Shown: positions 1-9,442 of the stretch, in pieces
Numbering within the stretch: position 1 is the stretch's first letter
Layout of the letters: each line of letters opens with the position of its first letter
NCBI GenBank assembly: GCA_022340285.1
Contig: JAJDOG010000024.1
Location: 247,638 to 311,637, forward strand
Source: Betaproteobacteria bacterium
GTDB taxonomy: Bacteria > Pseudomonadota > Gammaproteobacteria > Burkholderiales > SG8-39
Length of the DNA: 64,000 bases
Direction of reading: 5' to 3'
Position numbers and translations under genes: made by a program
The notes under the pieces: generated by a model
What the model was told of the DNA's origin: nothing
What the model saw: the letters and a program-made list of their open reading frames with translations, nothing else
The model's database searches: none

Positions 1-468
1 TTCGAGCCACGGGCGGTAGGCGAGGCGTTTTTCACGCACGGGCCGGGCTGGACGGTGCGGCGGATGCTCGGCATGCCGGACGACCTTTTCGTCTCCGATG
101 TCCTGCTCGTCTACACCTCTTGCCTCGGGCGTCACAACGACGAACCCTGGGAGGGAGAAGTGTTCGTCTACTGGATGCTCGCGAGCGACGGCCTGGGCCT
201 GCAGGTGGGCGGCGAGGTGACCCGCGCGGACCGCCCGGGGGACGTGATCGCATTCGACCCGATGCGCCGTCACGCGGTGCTTCCAGGGGGACGCCGCAAG
301 CTTGGCGCGCTCCGACCCAAGGATTGGGAGCGAATCTGGTGCGGCATCCACTTTGTGATGCCGCGCGGCGAGTTCGAGCGCTGGACGATGTGCCTCGCCG
401 GCGACGACCCGCTCGCGCGCTTCAGGGCAAGACACCAGTCCTGCTTGCCCACCCTGCCCGCGCGCTAG
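1..468 (+). CDS. C-terminal part of an uncharacterised protein
   Basis: The frame is open from the first base of the window, so the true start lies upstream and only about 155 C-terminal residues are visible. The text contains WEGEVFVYW and a later GDVIAFDPMRRHAV stretch. That is the kind of alternating strand and turn pattern seen in cupin-like or 2-oxoglutarate dioxygenase-like beta folds, but no complete metal-binding motif can be pointed to, so this is only a structural impression. The gene ends tail to tail with the next one, their stop codons overlapping in a CTAG. Function unknown. Confidence 0.5.
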   Translation, partial: FEPRAVGEAFFTHGPGWTVRRMLGMPDDLFVSDVLLVYTSCLGRHNDEPWEGEVFVYWMLASDGLGLQVGGEVTRADRPGDVIAFDPMRRHAVLPGGRRKLGALRPKDWERIWCGIHFVMPRGEFERWTMCLAGDDPLARFRARHQSCLPTLPAR

Positions 469-680
469 CGTTCTTCTTCCTCGTCCTCGCTTCTCGCCTC
501 GTCCTCGTCCTCGGCGGCGGCACGCCCCTCGCGGACGCGCGTCTCGAGAAAGCTTTCGAACTCGTCGATGTCGGCGAATTCGTCGATGAAATCCTGCAGA
601 ACCTCGATGACGGCCGCGTCGTCCCAGCCGCACTCGTCGGCGGCATCCTGAACAATGGATTCGATCGATTTGCTCGGCAT
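465..680 (-). CDS. small acidic hypothetical protein
   Basis: About 71 residues from the ATG at 680; a TTG at 692 would add MTRA. The protein is strongly acidic. The first half is predicted helical (SIESIVQDAADECGW, then VIEVLQDFIDE) and the tail is almost all Glu, Asp and Arg. No family is recognised. Codon usage matches the neighbouring genes and the frame is open throughout, so it is probably a real small gene. There is no strong Shine-Dalgarno sequence before either start. Confidence 0.45.
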   Translation of the reverse strand: MPSKSIESIVQDAADECGWDDAAVIEVLQDFIDEFADIDEFESFLETRVREGRAAAEDEDEARSEDEEEER

Positions 681-792
681 GGCTCTTGTCAATACTGGTC
701 AGTGCTGCATCGGACGCTTAAAGGCTAGCATGCGACGCGCGGCCTCGCCACCCGCGTGGCGCACTGCGGCTGCGGAGGAATGCCGAGGTCTG

Positions 793-1491
793 CTAGCCGA
801 TCGTCTTCTTCAGGAATGCGAGTGTCCGTTCACGAGCAACCTTCGCAGCGGCCGCGTTGTAGGAACCGCGCTCGTCGCAATTGAAGCCGTGACCCGCGCC
901 TTCGTAGACGTGGATCTCGACGTCGTTCCGGCCCTTGAGTGCGCTGCGAGTTTCTTCCACCGCGCTGAGCGGAATGTGCTCGTCCTTGTCGCCAAAGTGC
1001 ATGAGGATGGGGCAAGTCGCGCGCGGTGCCTGGACGAGCGAGCCGTTGATGCCTCCGCCGTAGTAGCACACCGCGGCGTCCACGCCGGTATTGGCCGCGG
1101 CGAGGAAGGAAAGCCAGCCGCCCATGCAGTAGCCGATCGAGGCCAACTTGCCGGCGCATTCGCTGCGTGCGCGCAACGCGCTGACCGTAGCGGCCAGGTC
1201 GGCGACCATCTTGGCAACGTCGGTCTGCCCCCTGACCGCACGGCCCTTCGTGACGGAGTCCGGGTCGTAACCGACTTCGAACATGGGTTGGACGCGCCAG
1301 AAGATGTCGGGCGCCAGCACGACGTAACCGTCGGCGGCGTAGCCGTCGGCCACCGATCGAATGTGATTGTTCACCCCAAAGATCTCTTGAATGAGCACGA
1401 TGCCCGGCCCCTTTTTCGAGGCCGGGAGGGCGAGGTAGCCTTTAAACGCGCCACCATCGGCGGCAGGGATGTCAATGAAGGTTCCGGCCAT
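793..1491 (-). CDS. dienelactone hydrolase family protein
   Basis: 232 residues, the normal length for the dienelactone hydrolase family of cytosolic alpha/beta hydrolases. These use a Cys-Asp-His triad to open lactones such as dienelactones from chlorocatechol breakdown; many members have unknown substrates. Visible landmarks are EIFG near residue 36 (the Glu that gates the Cys), the nucleophile elbow GYCMGG near 120, an acid-region FGDKDEHIP, and GAGHGF near 200 carrying the His. All triad positions look intact. The gene stands alone with no ring-cleavage genes nearby, so the substrate cannot be inferred. Confidence 0.88.
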   Translation of the reverse strand: MAGTFIDIPAADGGAFKGYLALPASKKGPGIVLIQEIFGVNNHIRSVADGYAADGYVVLAPDIFWRVQPMFEVGYDPDSVTKGRAVRGQTDVAKMVADLAATVSALRARSECAGKLASIGYCMGGWLSFLAAANTGVDAAVCYYGGGINGSLVQAPRATCPILMHFGDKDEHIPLSAVEETRSALKGRNDVEIHVYEGAGHGFNCDERGSYNAAAAKVARERTLAFLKKTIG

Positions 1492-1630
1492 GGCGTGTCT
1501 CCGCTTTGGTTGGGATTGCGGTCGCGCGCGGCGCGCGCGGCGGAACCGAAGAGTAGGCCACTCGGGAAGTCACTGCAACCACCACCCGCTCGAATGCGCG
1601 GTCGGCGAACGGCGGAGGATTGCCGCAGGA

Positions 1631-2080
1631 CTAGGCCGCGGCGAGGCCGTCGTTGGGCGAACCGCGATCCTTCAGCGAGGCCTTTCGCCAGCGCACTCCG
1701 CAAGGGCGCTCCGGAGTGCCGTTTTCGCTGCGCGCCGTCTCGACTTCCACCGCAGTCTCGCATCCAAGGAGTTCGCCGGTAGGCGTGATCACGACCGCGA
1801 CGCACTGGTGAACGTCGAACATCAGATAGATGCCGAGCGACTTCAGGGTCTCGCGCGAGAGCATGACCGTCACCAGCTTCTGCTCCTGCGCGGTCTTTGC
1901 GAGGTCGACGATGGTGTCGCTGGCGCGGGTCGCGACGTTCAATCCCAGGAATTCGCGCACATGCTGGGCGCCGTCCTCCGTCAGCCGAAAGAGATAGCGC
2001 ATGCCGTACGGACAGGCTCGGCCGGTAACCAGGTCGAGGCCGTACTGGCGGAAATCGCGAATTCTGCGAATGGCCTGCAT
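1631..2080 (-). CDS. hypothetical protein
   Basis: 149 residues with no family recognised. The N-terminal half (RRIRDFRQYGLDLVTGRACPYGMRY) reads like a compact domain, followed by a helical stretch and an alternating hydrophobic segment (LVTVMLSRETLKSLGIYLMFDV, shown here only in part) that could form a small alpha/beta fold. The tail after about residue 125 is low-complexity and polar. There is no signal peptide or membrane segment. It stands alone between the hydrolase and the kinase operon, with about 110 to 140 nt of unremarkable sequence on either side. Confidence 0.45.
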   Translation of the reverse strand: MQAIRRIRDFRQYGLDLVTGRACPYGMRYLFRLTEDGAQHVREFLGLNVATRASDTIVDLAKTAQEQKLVTVMLSRETLKSLGIYLMFDVHQCVAVVITPTGELLGCETAVEVETARSENGTPERPCGVRWRKASLKDRGSPNDGLAAA

Positions 2081-2193
2081 AGCTGGGCGCCTAACAATCT
2101 AGCATAGCGCAACGGCGTCGCCCGGCGGACGCCTGACTGGGCTCGGACGGGCACATTTCCTCACTCCACACCGGCTGGCGAGCAGGTGAAAAA

Positions 2194-4110
2194 CTAGCCG
2201 CGAAATGCGGAGGCAAATCGGCCTCCAATCGCGCGCAGGGACGCCAGGATCGTCCGGCCGGCCGTGGATTCGGCAACCTCCCGCGCGGCGATCGCCTTCT
2301 GGGTCCTCATCAGCGCAGGCGCCTGCTTGAAGCTGTGATAGCGCTCCAGCGCCGCCACGATGTGGCTCTGCAGCAGGGTCAGATTGACCGGCTTGTTCAC
2401 GAAGCGGAAGATGCGCGCCTCGTTGATCAGGCTGATGATGAGTTCGGAATCCGACGCCTTGGTGGTTACGATCACCAGCGTGCCGGGATGTTCCTGCTTG
2501 AGAAGCTTGAAGAGCACGGTGTTGTCGACGCGGCGCGACTCGAGGTCGGCAACCAGCACCGCCACCTCGCGCTCACCGAAGATGCGCAGAGTCTCCTCCA
2601 GCGTGACCGCATGCTCGACGTGCGCGAGGTCGCCAAGCATCTCGCGCGTCGCGCGAGCAAGCGCAGGATCGTCGAGCACGAGCACCGTGACGTCGTCTTC
2701 GCTCTTCGTCGCCGTGCGCGGCGGCGGACTCGCTTCGAGCGCGATGGCGATGGTCACTGCCTCGGCAACCGTCGCCATCAGGTCTTCCTGCTGCCATGGC
2801 TTGTGGATGAAGCGGTATACCTCGCCCTCGTTCACCGAGCCCACGATTGCGGCAAGATCCGAATACCCGGTTAGCAGGATGCGTACCGTGTTGGGTGCGA
2901 TCCCCTTGACCTCGCGCAGCAGATCGACGCCGAGCATCTCGGGCATGCGCTGGTCGCTTACGACGACATGGAACTTCTCGCGACGGACCATTCCCAGCGC
3001 CTGCTCCCCGCCGGTCGCCGTCACCACTCGATAGCTGTCCTTGAACACGGCGCGCAACGCATTGACAACCCGCTCTTCGTCGTCGACGAATAGCAGCGCC
3101 GGGCGGCGCGTCGCCGTGAGTGGCGACCCGGCCGAGGGCTCGGCCTTGCTTTTCTCCGGCTTCTGATCGCCCAGTTGGCGCCGCAATGCCGCGGCCTTTC
3201 CGGAAATGGTCCCGCCTTCGGCGATTCCGCCATCGAGCTGCTTACCGCTTTCGGTCTCCTCGGGCACGGCCAGGGGCTGCGAGATCCGTCCGCGGTTCTC
3301 GAAAGCCTGCAGCAGCGCCCCGGCGAACTGGCGAGCGTTTCGAAAGCGATCAGCCGGATCCTTCGCGAGCGCCTTCATCAGGACCGCATCGATCTCGCGG
3401 GGCAACCGCGGCTCGAGGCTCGAGGGCGGCTGCGGCGTATCCTCGAGAATCTTCCTCATGAGCGGCGCACCCGCGCCGTCAAACGGCCGCTTTCCGGTGA
3501 GAACTTCGTAGACGATCACGGCCGCGGAGTAGATATCGCTGCGCTCGTCCGCCGACCCGCTGAATTGCTCGGGGGCCATGTAGAACGGCGTTCCGAGGAC
3601 CTCGCCCAGCTTGGTGAGGTGGGATGCCTCGACGCGCGCGATTCCGAAATCGCTGATCTTGGCAACACCCATGTCGCTGATGAGCAGGTTCGCGGGCTTG
3701 ATGTCGCGATGAACGACACCCTGGATGTGCGAATATTCGAGACCCTCCAGCATGTGGAGCAGGATCTCCGGAAACTCCTTGAGCTCTGGCCGGTACCCCG
3801 ACCGGATGTGCTCGCGCAGCGGGCGGCCGCTGACGAGCTCCATCGCGATGAATGCGAACTCTTCGTCTTCGCCATAATCGTAGATCGCTACGATATTGGG
3901 ATGATGGAGCTTGCCGACCGCCTGGGCCTCGCGCTTGAAGCGCTCGAGCACCGCCGCGCTGTCGGCCGGATCCAGGTCGGCCTTGCGGATGACCTTGAGG
4001 GCGACGTGACGCTGGATCGACGGGTCGTAACCCTTGTGTACGACGCCCATCGCGCCCTTGCCGAGCTCGCCGACAATCTCGTATTTTCCGATCTTGCGCA
4101 CGGTGTTCAT
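2194..4110 (-). CDS. Ser/Thr protein kinase fused to two receiver domains
   Basis: 638 residues, cytosolic. Residues about 8-270 form a Hanks-type kinase with intact landmarks: Gly loop GELGKGAMG (15-23), VALK Lys39, HRD at 134-136, DFG at 154-156 and APE at 179-181. A polar linker of about 60 residues follows. Receiver domain 1 (about 337-455) has acidic pair D343/D344, phospho-acceptor D386, T414 and K437 in HKPW. Receiver domain 2 (about 475-590) has D480/D481, D522 in VLVADLES, and K573 in NKPV. The HKPW style resembles RpfG-type receivers. The gene lies 19 nt downstream of a sensor histidine kinase on the same strand, so the receivers are the natural targets of that kinase and would adjust the Ser/Thr kinase output. 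The domain reading is firm; the circuit is inferred. Confidence 0.9.
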   Translation of the reverse strand: MNTVRKIGKYEIVGELGKGAMGVVHKGYDPSIQRHVALKVIRKADLDPADSAAVLERFKREAQAVGKLHHPNIVAIYDYGEDEEFAFIAMELVSGRPLREHIRSGYRPELKEFPEILLHMLEGLEYSHIQGVVHRDIKPANLLISDMGVAKISDFGIARVEASHLTKLGEVLGTPFYMAPEQFSGSADERSDIYSAAVIVYEVLTGKRPFDGAGAPLMRKILEDTPQPPSSLEPRLPREIDAVLMKALAKDPADRFRNARQFAGALLQAFENRGRISQPLAVPEETESGKQLDGGIAEGGTISGKAAALRRQLGDQKPEKSKAEPSAGSPLTATRRPALLFVDDEERVVNALRAVFKDSYRVVTATGGEQALGMVRREKFHVVVSDQRMPEMLGVDLLREVKGIAPNTVRILLTGYSDLAAIVGSVNEGEVYRFIHKPWQQEDLMATVAEAVTIAIALEASPPPRTATKSEDDVTVLVLDDPALARATREMLGDLAHVEHAVTLEETLRIFGEREVAVLVADLESRRVDNTVLFKLLKQEHPGTLVIVTTKASDSELIISLINEARIFRFVNKPVNLTLLQSHIVAALERYHSFKQAPALMRTQKAIAAREVAESTAGRTILASLRAIGGRFASAFRG

Positions 4111-4129
4111 TCGGAACGTTGTCGAGTGA

Positions 4130-6034
4130 TCACGCCGCAGCTGCCTCGCGGGTTGCGGGTTTTGCGGGAAGGATCACGCGAAACCGCGTGCCGACGCCCT
4201 GCTTCGAGTCGACCTCGATGCGCCCGCCGTGGCTCTCCACGATCTTGTAGACGATGGAAAGCCCCAGACCGGTGCCCTTGCCGACCTGCTTGGTCGTAAA
4301 GAACGGGTCGAAGATCTTCGGCAGCATGTCCTCCGGAATGCCGTGCCCGTTGTCGCTCACCTCGACCATCACGTGATCGGGGCCGTGCATGGCGGTGCGC
4401 ACCGTGATCGTCCCGCCCTGGTCGGGGGTGGCCTGCGCCGCATTGGTGACGAGATTCAGGAAGACCTGGTTGATCTGCGAAGGCGAGCAGCTGATCGCCG
4501 GAATCGTTGCGAACATGGTACGGACGGTCTTGGTCTTGAGCTGGTTCTTGGCGATCTTGAGCGCGCTCTGGACGCCCTCGTTCAGGTCGAATTCTGCCAC
4601 CTTGCTGCGATCGAGCCGCGCGAAGTCTTTCAGGTTCGTCACGAGCTCCGAGATCTGCCCGATCCCATGCAGTCCGTCCTTCACCAGTGTGTCGAGCTCC
4701 CGGAGCATACCGTGCCGCTTGGCCTCTTCCAGCATCCCGGACACGCGCTGGAATTGCGCCGACAGGTCGGCTTCAGGGGTCGAGCTGGACTGCAACATGT
4801 CGAGCAACCGGTCGGTGGCCTCGGCAAGCTCGGAGAGCTCCGGCATGCGGTTGTTCACCATGTCGAGGCTCGATTTGACGTAGGCGAGGGGCGTATTCAC
4901 CTCGTGCGCGACGCCTGCCACCATCTGTCCGAGCGAGGACATCTTCTCGCTCTGGATGAGCAGCATCTCCTGCTCCTGGAGCTGGCGCAGCGCGTCGGAC
5001 AGCTCGCGCGTGCGTTCCACTACGCGTTGCTCCAGGGTCTCGTTCGCCTCGCGCAGCTGCAGATTGATGCGGTTGATGACGGCATAGCTGTGCGACAGGC
5101 GCCAGCCGAGATAGGCGGCAAGGATCAGGAGCAAGCCCGAGTACACGAGGAGATAGACGCGGTACCGTTCGGACTCGTCGACTGCGTTGCCGAATTCGCG
5201 CTCGAATGCCTTGGTAAGGGTGTCGAGGCGCGGACCGGTCGAGGCGAGCAGCGCGCCCCGGAACAGGCCGCCTTCCGCGCGGCGATCGTCGATGACTTGG
5301 CGCGCGGCCGCGGCAAGCTCCTCGAGCAGGCCGCGCTCCGGATCGGGAACCTCGAGCGCAGCAAGGCGTGTGATCGCTTCCTGGGCACTCGCCCTCGTCG
5401 CCGGTCCGGGTTGCGCGGCATACGTGAGCGTCGCGGCCGTGGTGCGCTCCGCGTCGCGCTCGACCACCGCAGGCAGCGCGTCGCGTGCGCCGCGCGCTCT
5501 CGCGGCGCGGGCTACCGCATCGCTGCGCCGGATCAGCTGCTCGAGTGATGCGCGGTACGCGCGATTCGCATTCAGGAAGGCGTCCATGTTGCGCGCCTTT
5601 TCGGCGAACGCCTCGCGCAATGCGGAAAGGCTCTGCGCGGAGAGCAGACCGCCCAGCTGATATGAGCGCTGGGCAAGTTGTGCCTGCACCCGCGCGACGG
5701 CGGTCACGCTCGCAGTCCCTTGCGTCGCGGTGAGTGCTCCGTTGTCCTGCGCTTCCGCTGCCAGCCGGGCGCCGATGAGCCGGTCGTTCCAACGCTGATC
5801 GATTTCCTTCAACTCGCGCAGCATGCCGAGCACGCCGCTTGCCGCCTGCAGATCGAGCGCGCGCGCCTTGAAATAGAGCGACACCCATCCGCCGACGACC
5901 AGCACCACGAGTGTCAGGATCGCCAGGTAACGGAATGGCTTGCCTACGAGCTCGCGCACCCGCGACGGGCGCACGGGGCGCACGGCGGATTCAACGGCTT
6001 CGGCGGAAATGGCCTTCGGCCAGAGCTGGAACAC
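4130..6034 (-). CDS. membrane sensor histidine kinase
   Basis: 634 residues. A cytoplasmic tail of about 34 residues leads to transmembrane segment 1 (about 35-55). A periplasmic, almost entirely helical region of about 240 residues follows, resembling the double all-helical sensor type (DAHL). Transmembrane segment 2 is at about 293-313. A coiled coil then leads to the HisKA phospho-acceptor H377 in [10 protein letters not shown]. The ATPase domain shows an N box ([14 protein letters not shown]), DNGHGIP, FFTTK and GTGLGLSI, all intact. There is no HAMP or receiver domain, so phosphotransfer must go to another protein. The best candidate is the kinase-receiver fusion immediately downstream. 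The signal sensed is unknown. Confidence 0.92.
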   Translation of the reverse strand: MFQLWPKAISAEAVESAVRPVRPSRVRELVGKPFRYLAILTLVVLVVGGWVSLYFKARALDLQAASGVLGMLRELKEIDQRWNDRLIGARLAAEAQDNGALTATQGTASVTAVARVQAQLAQRSYQLGGLLSAQSLSALREAFAEKARNMDAFLNANRAYRASLEQLIRRSDAVARAARARGARDALPAVVERDAERTTAATLTYAAQPGPATRASAQEAITRLAALEVPDPERGLLEELAAAARQVIDDRRAEGGLFRGALLASTGPRLDTLTKAFEREFGNAVDESERYRVYLLVYSGLLLILAAYLGWRLSHSYAVINRINLQLREANETLEQRVVERTRELSDALRQLQEQEMLLIQSEKMSSLGQMVAGVAHEVNTPLAYVKSSLDMVNNRMPELSELAEATDRLLDMLQSSSTPEADLSAQFQRVSGMLEEAKRHGMLRELDTLVKDGLHGIGQISELVTNLKDFARLDRSKVAEFDLNEGVQSALKIAKNQLKTKTVRTMFATIPAISCSPSQINQVFLNLVTNAAQATPDQGGTITVRTAMHGPDHVMVEVSDNGHGIPEDMLPKIFDPFFTTKQVGKGTGLGLSIVYKIVESHGGRIEVDSKQGVGTRFRVILPAKPATREAAAA

Positions 6035-6244
6035 GGCTTCGATCGGCTTTGCTAGTCGGCTGTTTTTCTTCGCAAAGTATATGCCAACGGAATGCCGGCG
6101 GCACTGGCTTTGGGAGGCCCCGGCGGAACGATTCCGCGTCGTGCTCCCGATCCGCTCGGTGGACGAATCCCCTGACGCGTCAACCCCGTGCCCCGTTCGG
6201 TCGCCACGGAGCGGTTCAGAGGTTCCCCACAGGTTCCCGGTTCA

Positions 6245-6871
6245 TTATTGCAACAGGGCAAGCACCACGCCTGCGACCTGATCGAGCGCTTCGTCCACGT
6301 CTCCAACCCCCCGCGCACCCGGAAGGGGCGGGACCTCGAATAGACCGAAAACCGGCACACCGAACTGGAGTGCGAGCGCCATTTCGGACACCGTTCCGTA
6401 CCCGCCGCCGACCGCTACGACGCAGAGCGAGGCGCGCGCGATGATCGCATTGCGCGCCTCGCCGATTCCCGTTGCGATCGGGACGGTGACGTACGGGTTG
6501 GCGTCGCGCCAATCGCCCTGCGGAAGTAATCCGACGACCGTGCCACCGTTCTCGCCCGCGCCCTTCGACACCGCACCCATCACGCCCGTCAGGCCGCCGC
6601 ACACCACCGTAAGGCCCATTTCGGCCAGCCCTCGCCCGAGCCGTTCCGCAAAGATGAGGTACTCGGGTTTGGCATCGCGCGGACCGACCACGCCTACCGG
6701 AGCGCGACAAGGCGTACCGCTCTCCCCCTGCAGCCAGCGCACCGCGTCGCGTACGCCGATGCGCTCCCCGCGTACCGTGCCCTCGCGCCAGGCGCGCGTG
6801 CGCGGGTCGAATTCCCCGCGCGTTGCGTCACACAGGCGCCGGTTTACGCGGTCGAGCAGCAATTGGGTCAT
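6245..6871 (-). CDS. TIGR00725-family LOG-like Rossmann protein
   Basis: 208 residues. The core GVVGPRD, VVCGGLTGVMGAVSKGA and GGGYGTVSEM matches the SMF/DprA/LOG superfamily nucleotide-binding fold. The last motif is the counterpart of PGGxGTxxE, in which the Glu acts on the nucleotide ribose in cytokinin-activating LOG phosphoribohydrolases. The TIGR00725 branch has no established substrate. The first 50 residues are an extension that does not resemble the core. It is separated from the histidine kinase by about 210 nt and is probably a single gene. Confidence 0.8.
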   Translation of the reverse strand: MTQLLLDRVNRRLCDATRGEFDPRTRAWREGTVRGERIGVRDAVRWLQGESGTPCRAPVGVVGPRDAKPEYLIFAERLGRGLAEMGLTVVCGGLTGVMGAVSKGAGENGGTVVGLLPQGDWRDANPYVTVPIATGIGEARNAIIARASLCVVAVGGGYGTVSEMALALQFGVPVFGLFEVPPLPGARGVGDVDEALDQVAGVVLALLQ

Positions 6872-6973
6872 CGGAGCTCCGAGCGGGATGTCGCCGGCCC
6901 GATGATAGGCGTGCTTCCCGCGAAGCGCGAGAAGCCGGGTTTGGACTGCTCGAGCGGAAGGGAGAGGCCCCGG

Positions 6974-7687
6974 TCAGGCGGCCTGGCTGCCACCTGGACC
7001 GTCAATGAAACCGGCCGCGGCCTCGACAAATGCCGCCGGGACGTCGGCCGACTCCTCTTCGAACCATGTCCGCGCGGCGAGGCGCCCCGCCGCAGCGACG
7101 CGATCAAGGCCGTGGTATTGATCGATCCGGTCTTCGTTGGCGAGATCGCGCCATGCGTCGCCGATGCCGTACAGATCGATATCGGCTTTCTTGCCGAACA
7201 CGCCCTCGACGTCCACGTACGCCAGATAATAGGTGGCGATTTCCACGCCCCAGGTTTCGGTGATCCCCCCTGGCGTCGTCGCGAGCGCCGCCATGCCCGG
7301 TCGCAGCGCCATCAGCTTCGAACGGTGCGCCTCGACCAGCCCCAGCGCGAATCCCAGCGTGAACGCCGCGAACGCGTGATGGAACAGCATATGCTGGGTA
7401 AGATCCTCGCGATTCTCATTGAGCACTACCACGGCGTGGCGCATGATCGCGTGCAGATCGCGCAGATGCTTGAGCGCGAATGGCACATCGAGCAGGTGAT
7501 CGAAAGTCTCCTCCTCGTGCACCATCCGGAAGAGCGCTTCGTCGGCATCGGAGTCGAGCGCTTTCGCATTCGAGCTCTTTCCAAGCGAGACATAGTCCTC
7601 GTCTTTCACGCCCGCTTCCGCCCGGGCGCGACGTAACCCCAGCGAAGAAACCAGCGACGATGCGTTCAATGTCTTGCTCACGGCCAT
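6974..7687 (-). CDS. hypothetical protein
   Basis: About 237 residues from the ATG at 7687; an in-frame start at 7714 would add nine residues. The protein is mostly helical. It contains a histidine-rich stretch around MRHAVVVLNENREDLTQHM and LFHHAF, and later a Trp/Tyr-rich region (ETWGVEIATYYLAYVDVEG). There is no signal peptide and no motif I can assign. Inverted-repeat DNA lies just upstream of the start (7699-7733), which may be an operator. The function is not recognised. Confidence 0.5.
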   Translation of the reverse strand: MAVSKTLNASSLVSSLGLRRARAEAGVKDEDYVSLGKSSNAKALDSDADEALFRMVHEEETFDHLLDVPFALKHLRDLHAIMRHAVVVLNENREDLTQHMLFHHAFAAFTLGFALGLVEAHRSKLMALRPGMAALATTPGGITETWGVEIATYYLAYVDVEGVFGKKADIDLYGIGDAWRDLANEDRIDQYHGLDRVAAAGRLAARTWFEEESADVPAAFVEAAAGFIDGPGGSQAA

Positions 7688-7698
7688 GATTTCGTGTC

Positions 7699-7733
7699 GT
7701 GACACGGCGCCCAAGTGCTCACAATTGTGTCAC
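7699..7733. promoter_or_regulatory. inverted repeat upstream of the 6974-7687 gene
   Basis: GTGACAC at 7699-7705 is repeated in inverted form as GTGTCAC at 7727-7733. The right arm overlaps a 10-bp palindrome CACAATTGTG at 7720-7729. The element lies 12 nt before the chosen ATG, where an operator or leader hairpin would act. Its role is inferred from position only. Confidence 0.3.
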
Positions 7734-7804
7734 GCGGGGGGCGGGGGCGAGCGGCGCCGAGCACGTCGACCCACCCGTCCCACACCCATCTACCGCGGAC
7801 GATC

Positions 7805-7816
7805 GCTAGTACTAGC
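7805..7816. repeat. 12-bp perfect palindrome GCTAGTACTAGC
   Basis: A perfect palindrome containing two CTAG tetranucleotides, a word that is usually rare in such genomes. It sits in the non-coding stretch between the hypothetical gene and tRNA-Lys. It may be a protein-binding site, but nothing else in the sequence identifies a binding protein. Confidence 0.3.
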
Positions 7817-7907
7817 AAGAACGATACCGGGAATCCGGAACGGCCACGGTTCCTGCGCTGCAGCAGGACTGCGAAATCGAGGCCCGCGGATGCCAAGTAC
7901 TTGATTC

Positions 7908-7983
7908 TGGTAGGCCGTGTAGGATTCGAACCTACGACCAACGGATTAAAAGTCCGCTGCTCTACCAACTGAGCTAACGGCCC
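7908..7983 (-). tRNA. tRNA-Lys, anticodon UUU
   Basis: The 76-nt minus-strand cloverleaf begins GGGCCGU and ends ACGGCCU-A-CCA, giving a 7-bp acceptor stem with one G-U pair at the first position. The D arm contains AGCTCAGTTGGTAGAGC and the T arm contains GGTTCGAATCC. The anticodon loop CTTTTAA presents UUU, reading Lys codons. The CCA end is encoded. Single tRNA, not in a cluster. Confidence 0.97.
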
Positions 7984-8143
7984 AGAGAAAGGGCTGAATT
8001 GTATTTCCGCGACGTTGGGGGTGTCAACGAACGGACGCTTCCGACGCGCTTGCAAGACGCCGAAATCGCCCCGGAACGCCGCGCGCGCGAAGGGTTCTTT
8101 CTTCGACGGGGACACGCCAGAGTTGTGAACGCGCTTGAAAACC

Positions 8144-9259
8144 CTAGGCTTCGCGCATCATTCTCCAGTATTCAACCTTCATCGTGATTGCCGCGCCCAC
8201 GATGATGGCGCAGAAGGTGATGATCGATCCGAGCGCGAGCGTCGAGAAGCCGGTGATGCCCTGTCCGATCGTGCAACCGAGGCCGACGATGCCACCGAAT
8301 CCCATCAGGATCCCGCCGACGATGTGTCGGCCCATGTCCCCGGCGTCGCGAAAGCTTTCCCAACGGAATGTCCGCGAGACGAGCGCGTAACATGCCGACC
8401 CAGCCACCACGCCGATTGCGGAAGCGATGCCGAACGTAAGAATTCTCGACGTGTCCGTCCACAGCATGAGGAGCTCGAGAAAGAACGCCTGCGGGGCGAC
8501 AAAGGAGAGTGACTCCATCCGGTTGGTGTTGGTGGCGACCCACGCCTCCTGCAGCGACTTCGGGTCTTCGGCGACGTAGCCCAGCTTGCCGCTCACGTAC
8601 CATCCGCCGACGATCACCAGTCCGACGACCACGCCGCCGAGCAGGTTGTCGAATGTCCAGAACTCGCGCCTGACAAGCGCGAAAGCGCCGAGTGCACCGG
8701 CGACCACGATCATCGCTGCCCACACCATTGTCGTGCGCTCGGCGCCGAGCAGCCGCGACGCAAGCGACGGCAGGTCCTGCCCTCCGGCGAGCTGGACACT
8801 CGCCTGCTCCAGCACGCCGACACGGAACACCCCGAACAGCCCGCGCAGGGTCATGTAGGCTGCGATCGCCATGAAGACCACCACGACCAGCGATTTCAGA
8901 TTGCCGCCGCCGACGCGGATCAGCGTCTTGGAGCCGCATCCCGAACCGAGCGTCATGCCGATGCCGAACAGCAATCCTCCGACGATGTACGAGAGCCAGG
9001 TGAAGTTCGGGCCCGGATAGATCGAGTTCGAAAGCTTGATGACGCCGCCGAGCTCGAGAAGCTGCGCACCGACGATCGCGACGGCGATCGCAAGCAGCCA
9101 CATCCGCATGCGGTTCCAGTCGCCCATGTTGACGACGTCCGATACAGCCCCCATGGTGCAGAAGTTCGTCCTGTTGCCGACGAAGCCGAATATGAACGCG
9201 AGAACGAAGGCACCCCAGGTGACGTAAGGCACCAAGGTCGCGGGATTCACTTCCGTCAT
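8144..9259 (-). CDS. TsuA/YeeE-YedE family thiosulfate-type transporter
   Basis: 371 residues with about nine hydrophobic segments arranged as two related halves, as expected for the YeeE/YedE (sulphur transport) family. Conserved Cys motifs of the thiosulfate uptake branch are present: NFCTMG near residue 33, GSGCG near 107 and GLGCTIGQG near 330. In TsuA these cysteines line the pore and pass thiosulfate by transient hydrogen bonding. No TsuB/TusA-like partner is adjacent. A persulfide-sensor-like ArsR protein and a rhodanese occur 50 kb away, which is only a loose thematic link. Confidence 0.85.
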   Translation of the reverse strand: MTEVNPATLVPYVTWGAFVLAFIFGFVGNRTNFCTMGAVSDVVNMGDWNRMRMWLLAIAVAIVGAQLLELGGVIKLSNSIYPGPNFTWLSYIVGGLLFGIGMTLGSGCGSKTLIRVGGGNLKSLVVVVFMAIAAYMTLRGLFGVFRVGVLEQASVQLAGGQDLPSLASRLLGAERTTMVWAAMIVVAGALGAFALVRREFWTFDNLLGGVVVGLVIVGGWYVSGKLGYVAEDPKSLQEAWVATNTNRMESLSFVAPQAFFLELLMLWTDTSRILTFGIASAIGVVAGSACYALVSRTFRWESFRDAGDMGRHIVGGILMGFGGIVGLGCTIGQGITGFSTLALGSIITFCAIIVGAAITMKVEYWRMMREA

Positions 9260-9442
9260 GGTCCTCCCCTCCGAACGCCCGGTACGAGCCGTGGGATTCT
9301 AGCCAACAGCACACGCGCCACGAGCAAATAAGCTTCGCGGTGGATAACCGCGTTCTATGTGGCGGCCGCGCGCGGTAGCGAAGCCGCATGCCGAGTTCCC
9401 GTGGCTAGAGCGCTCCGCCGGGGAGCTCGCCAGAAGGTCCTG

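Noticed and set aside
9400..9442. A possible terminator after cpoB
   Set aside because: GCTCC/GGAGC gives only a 5-bp stem and no U tract follows.
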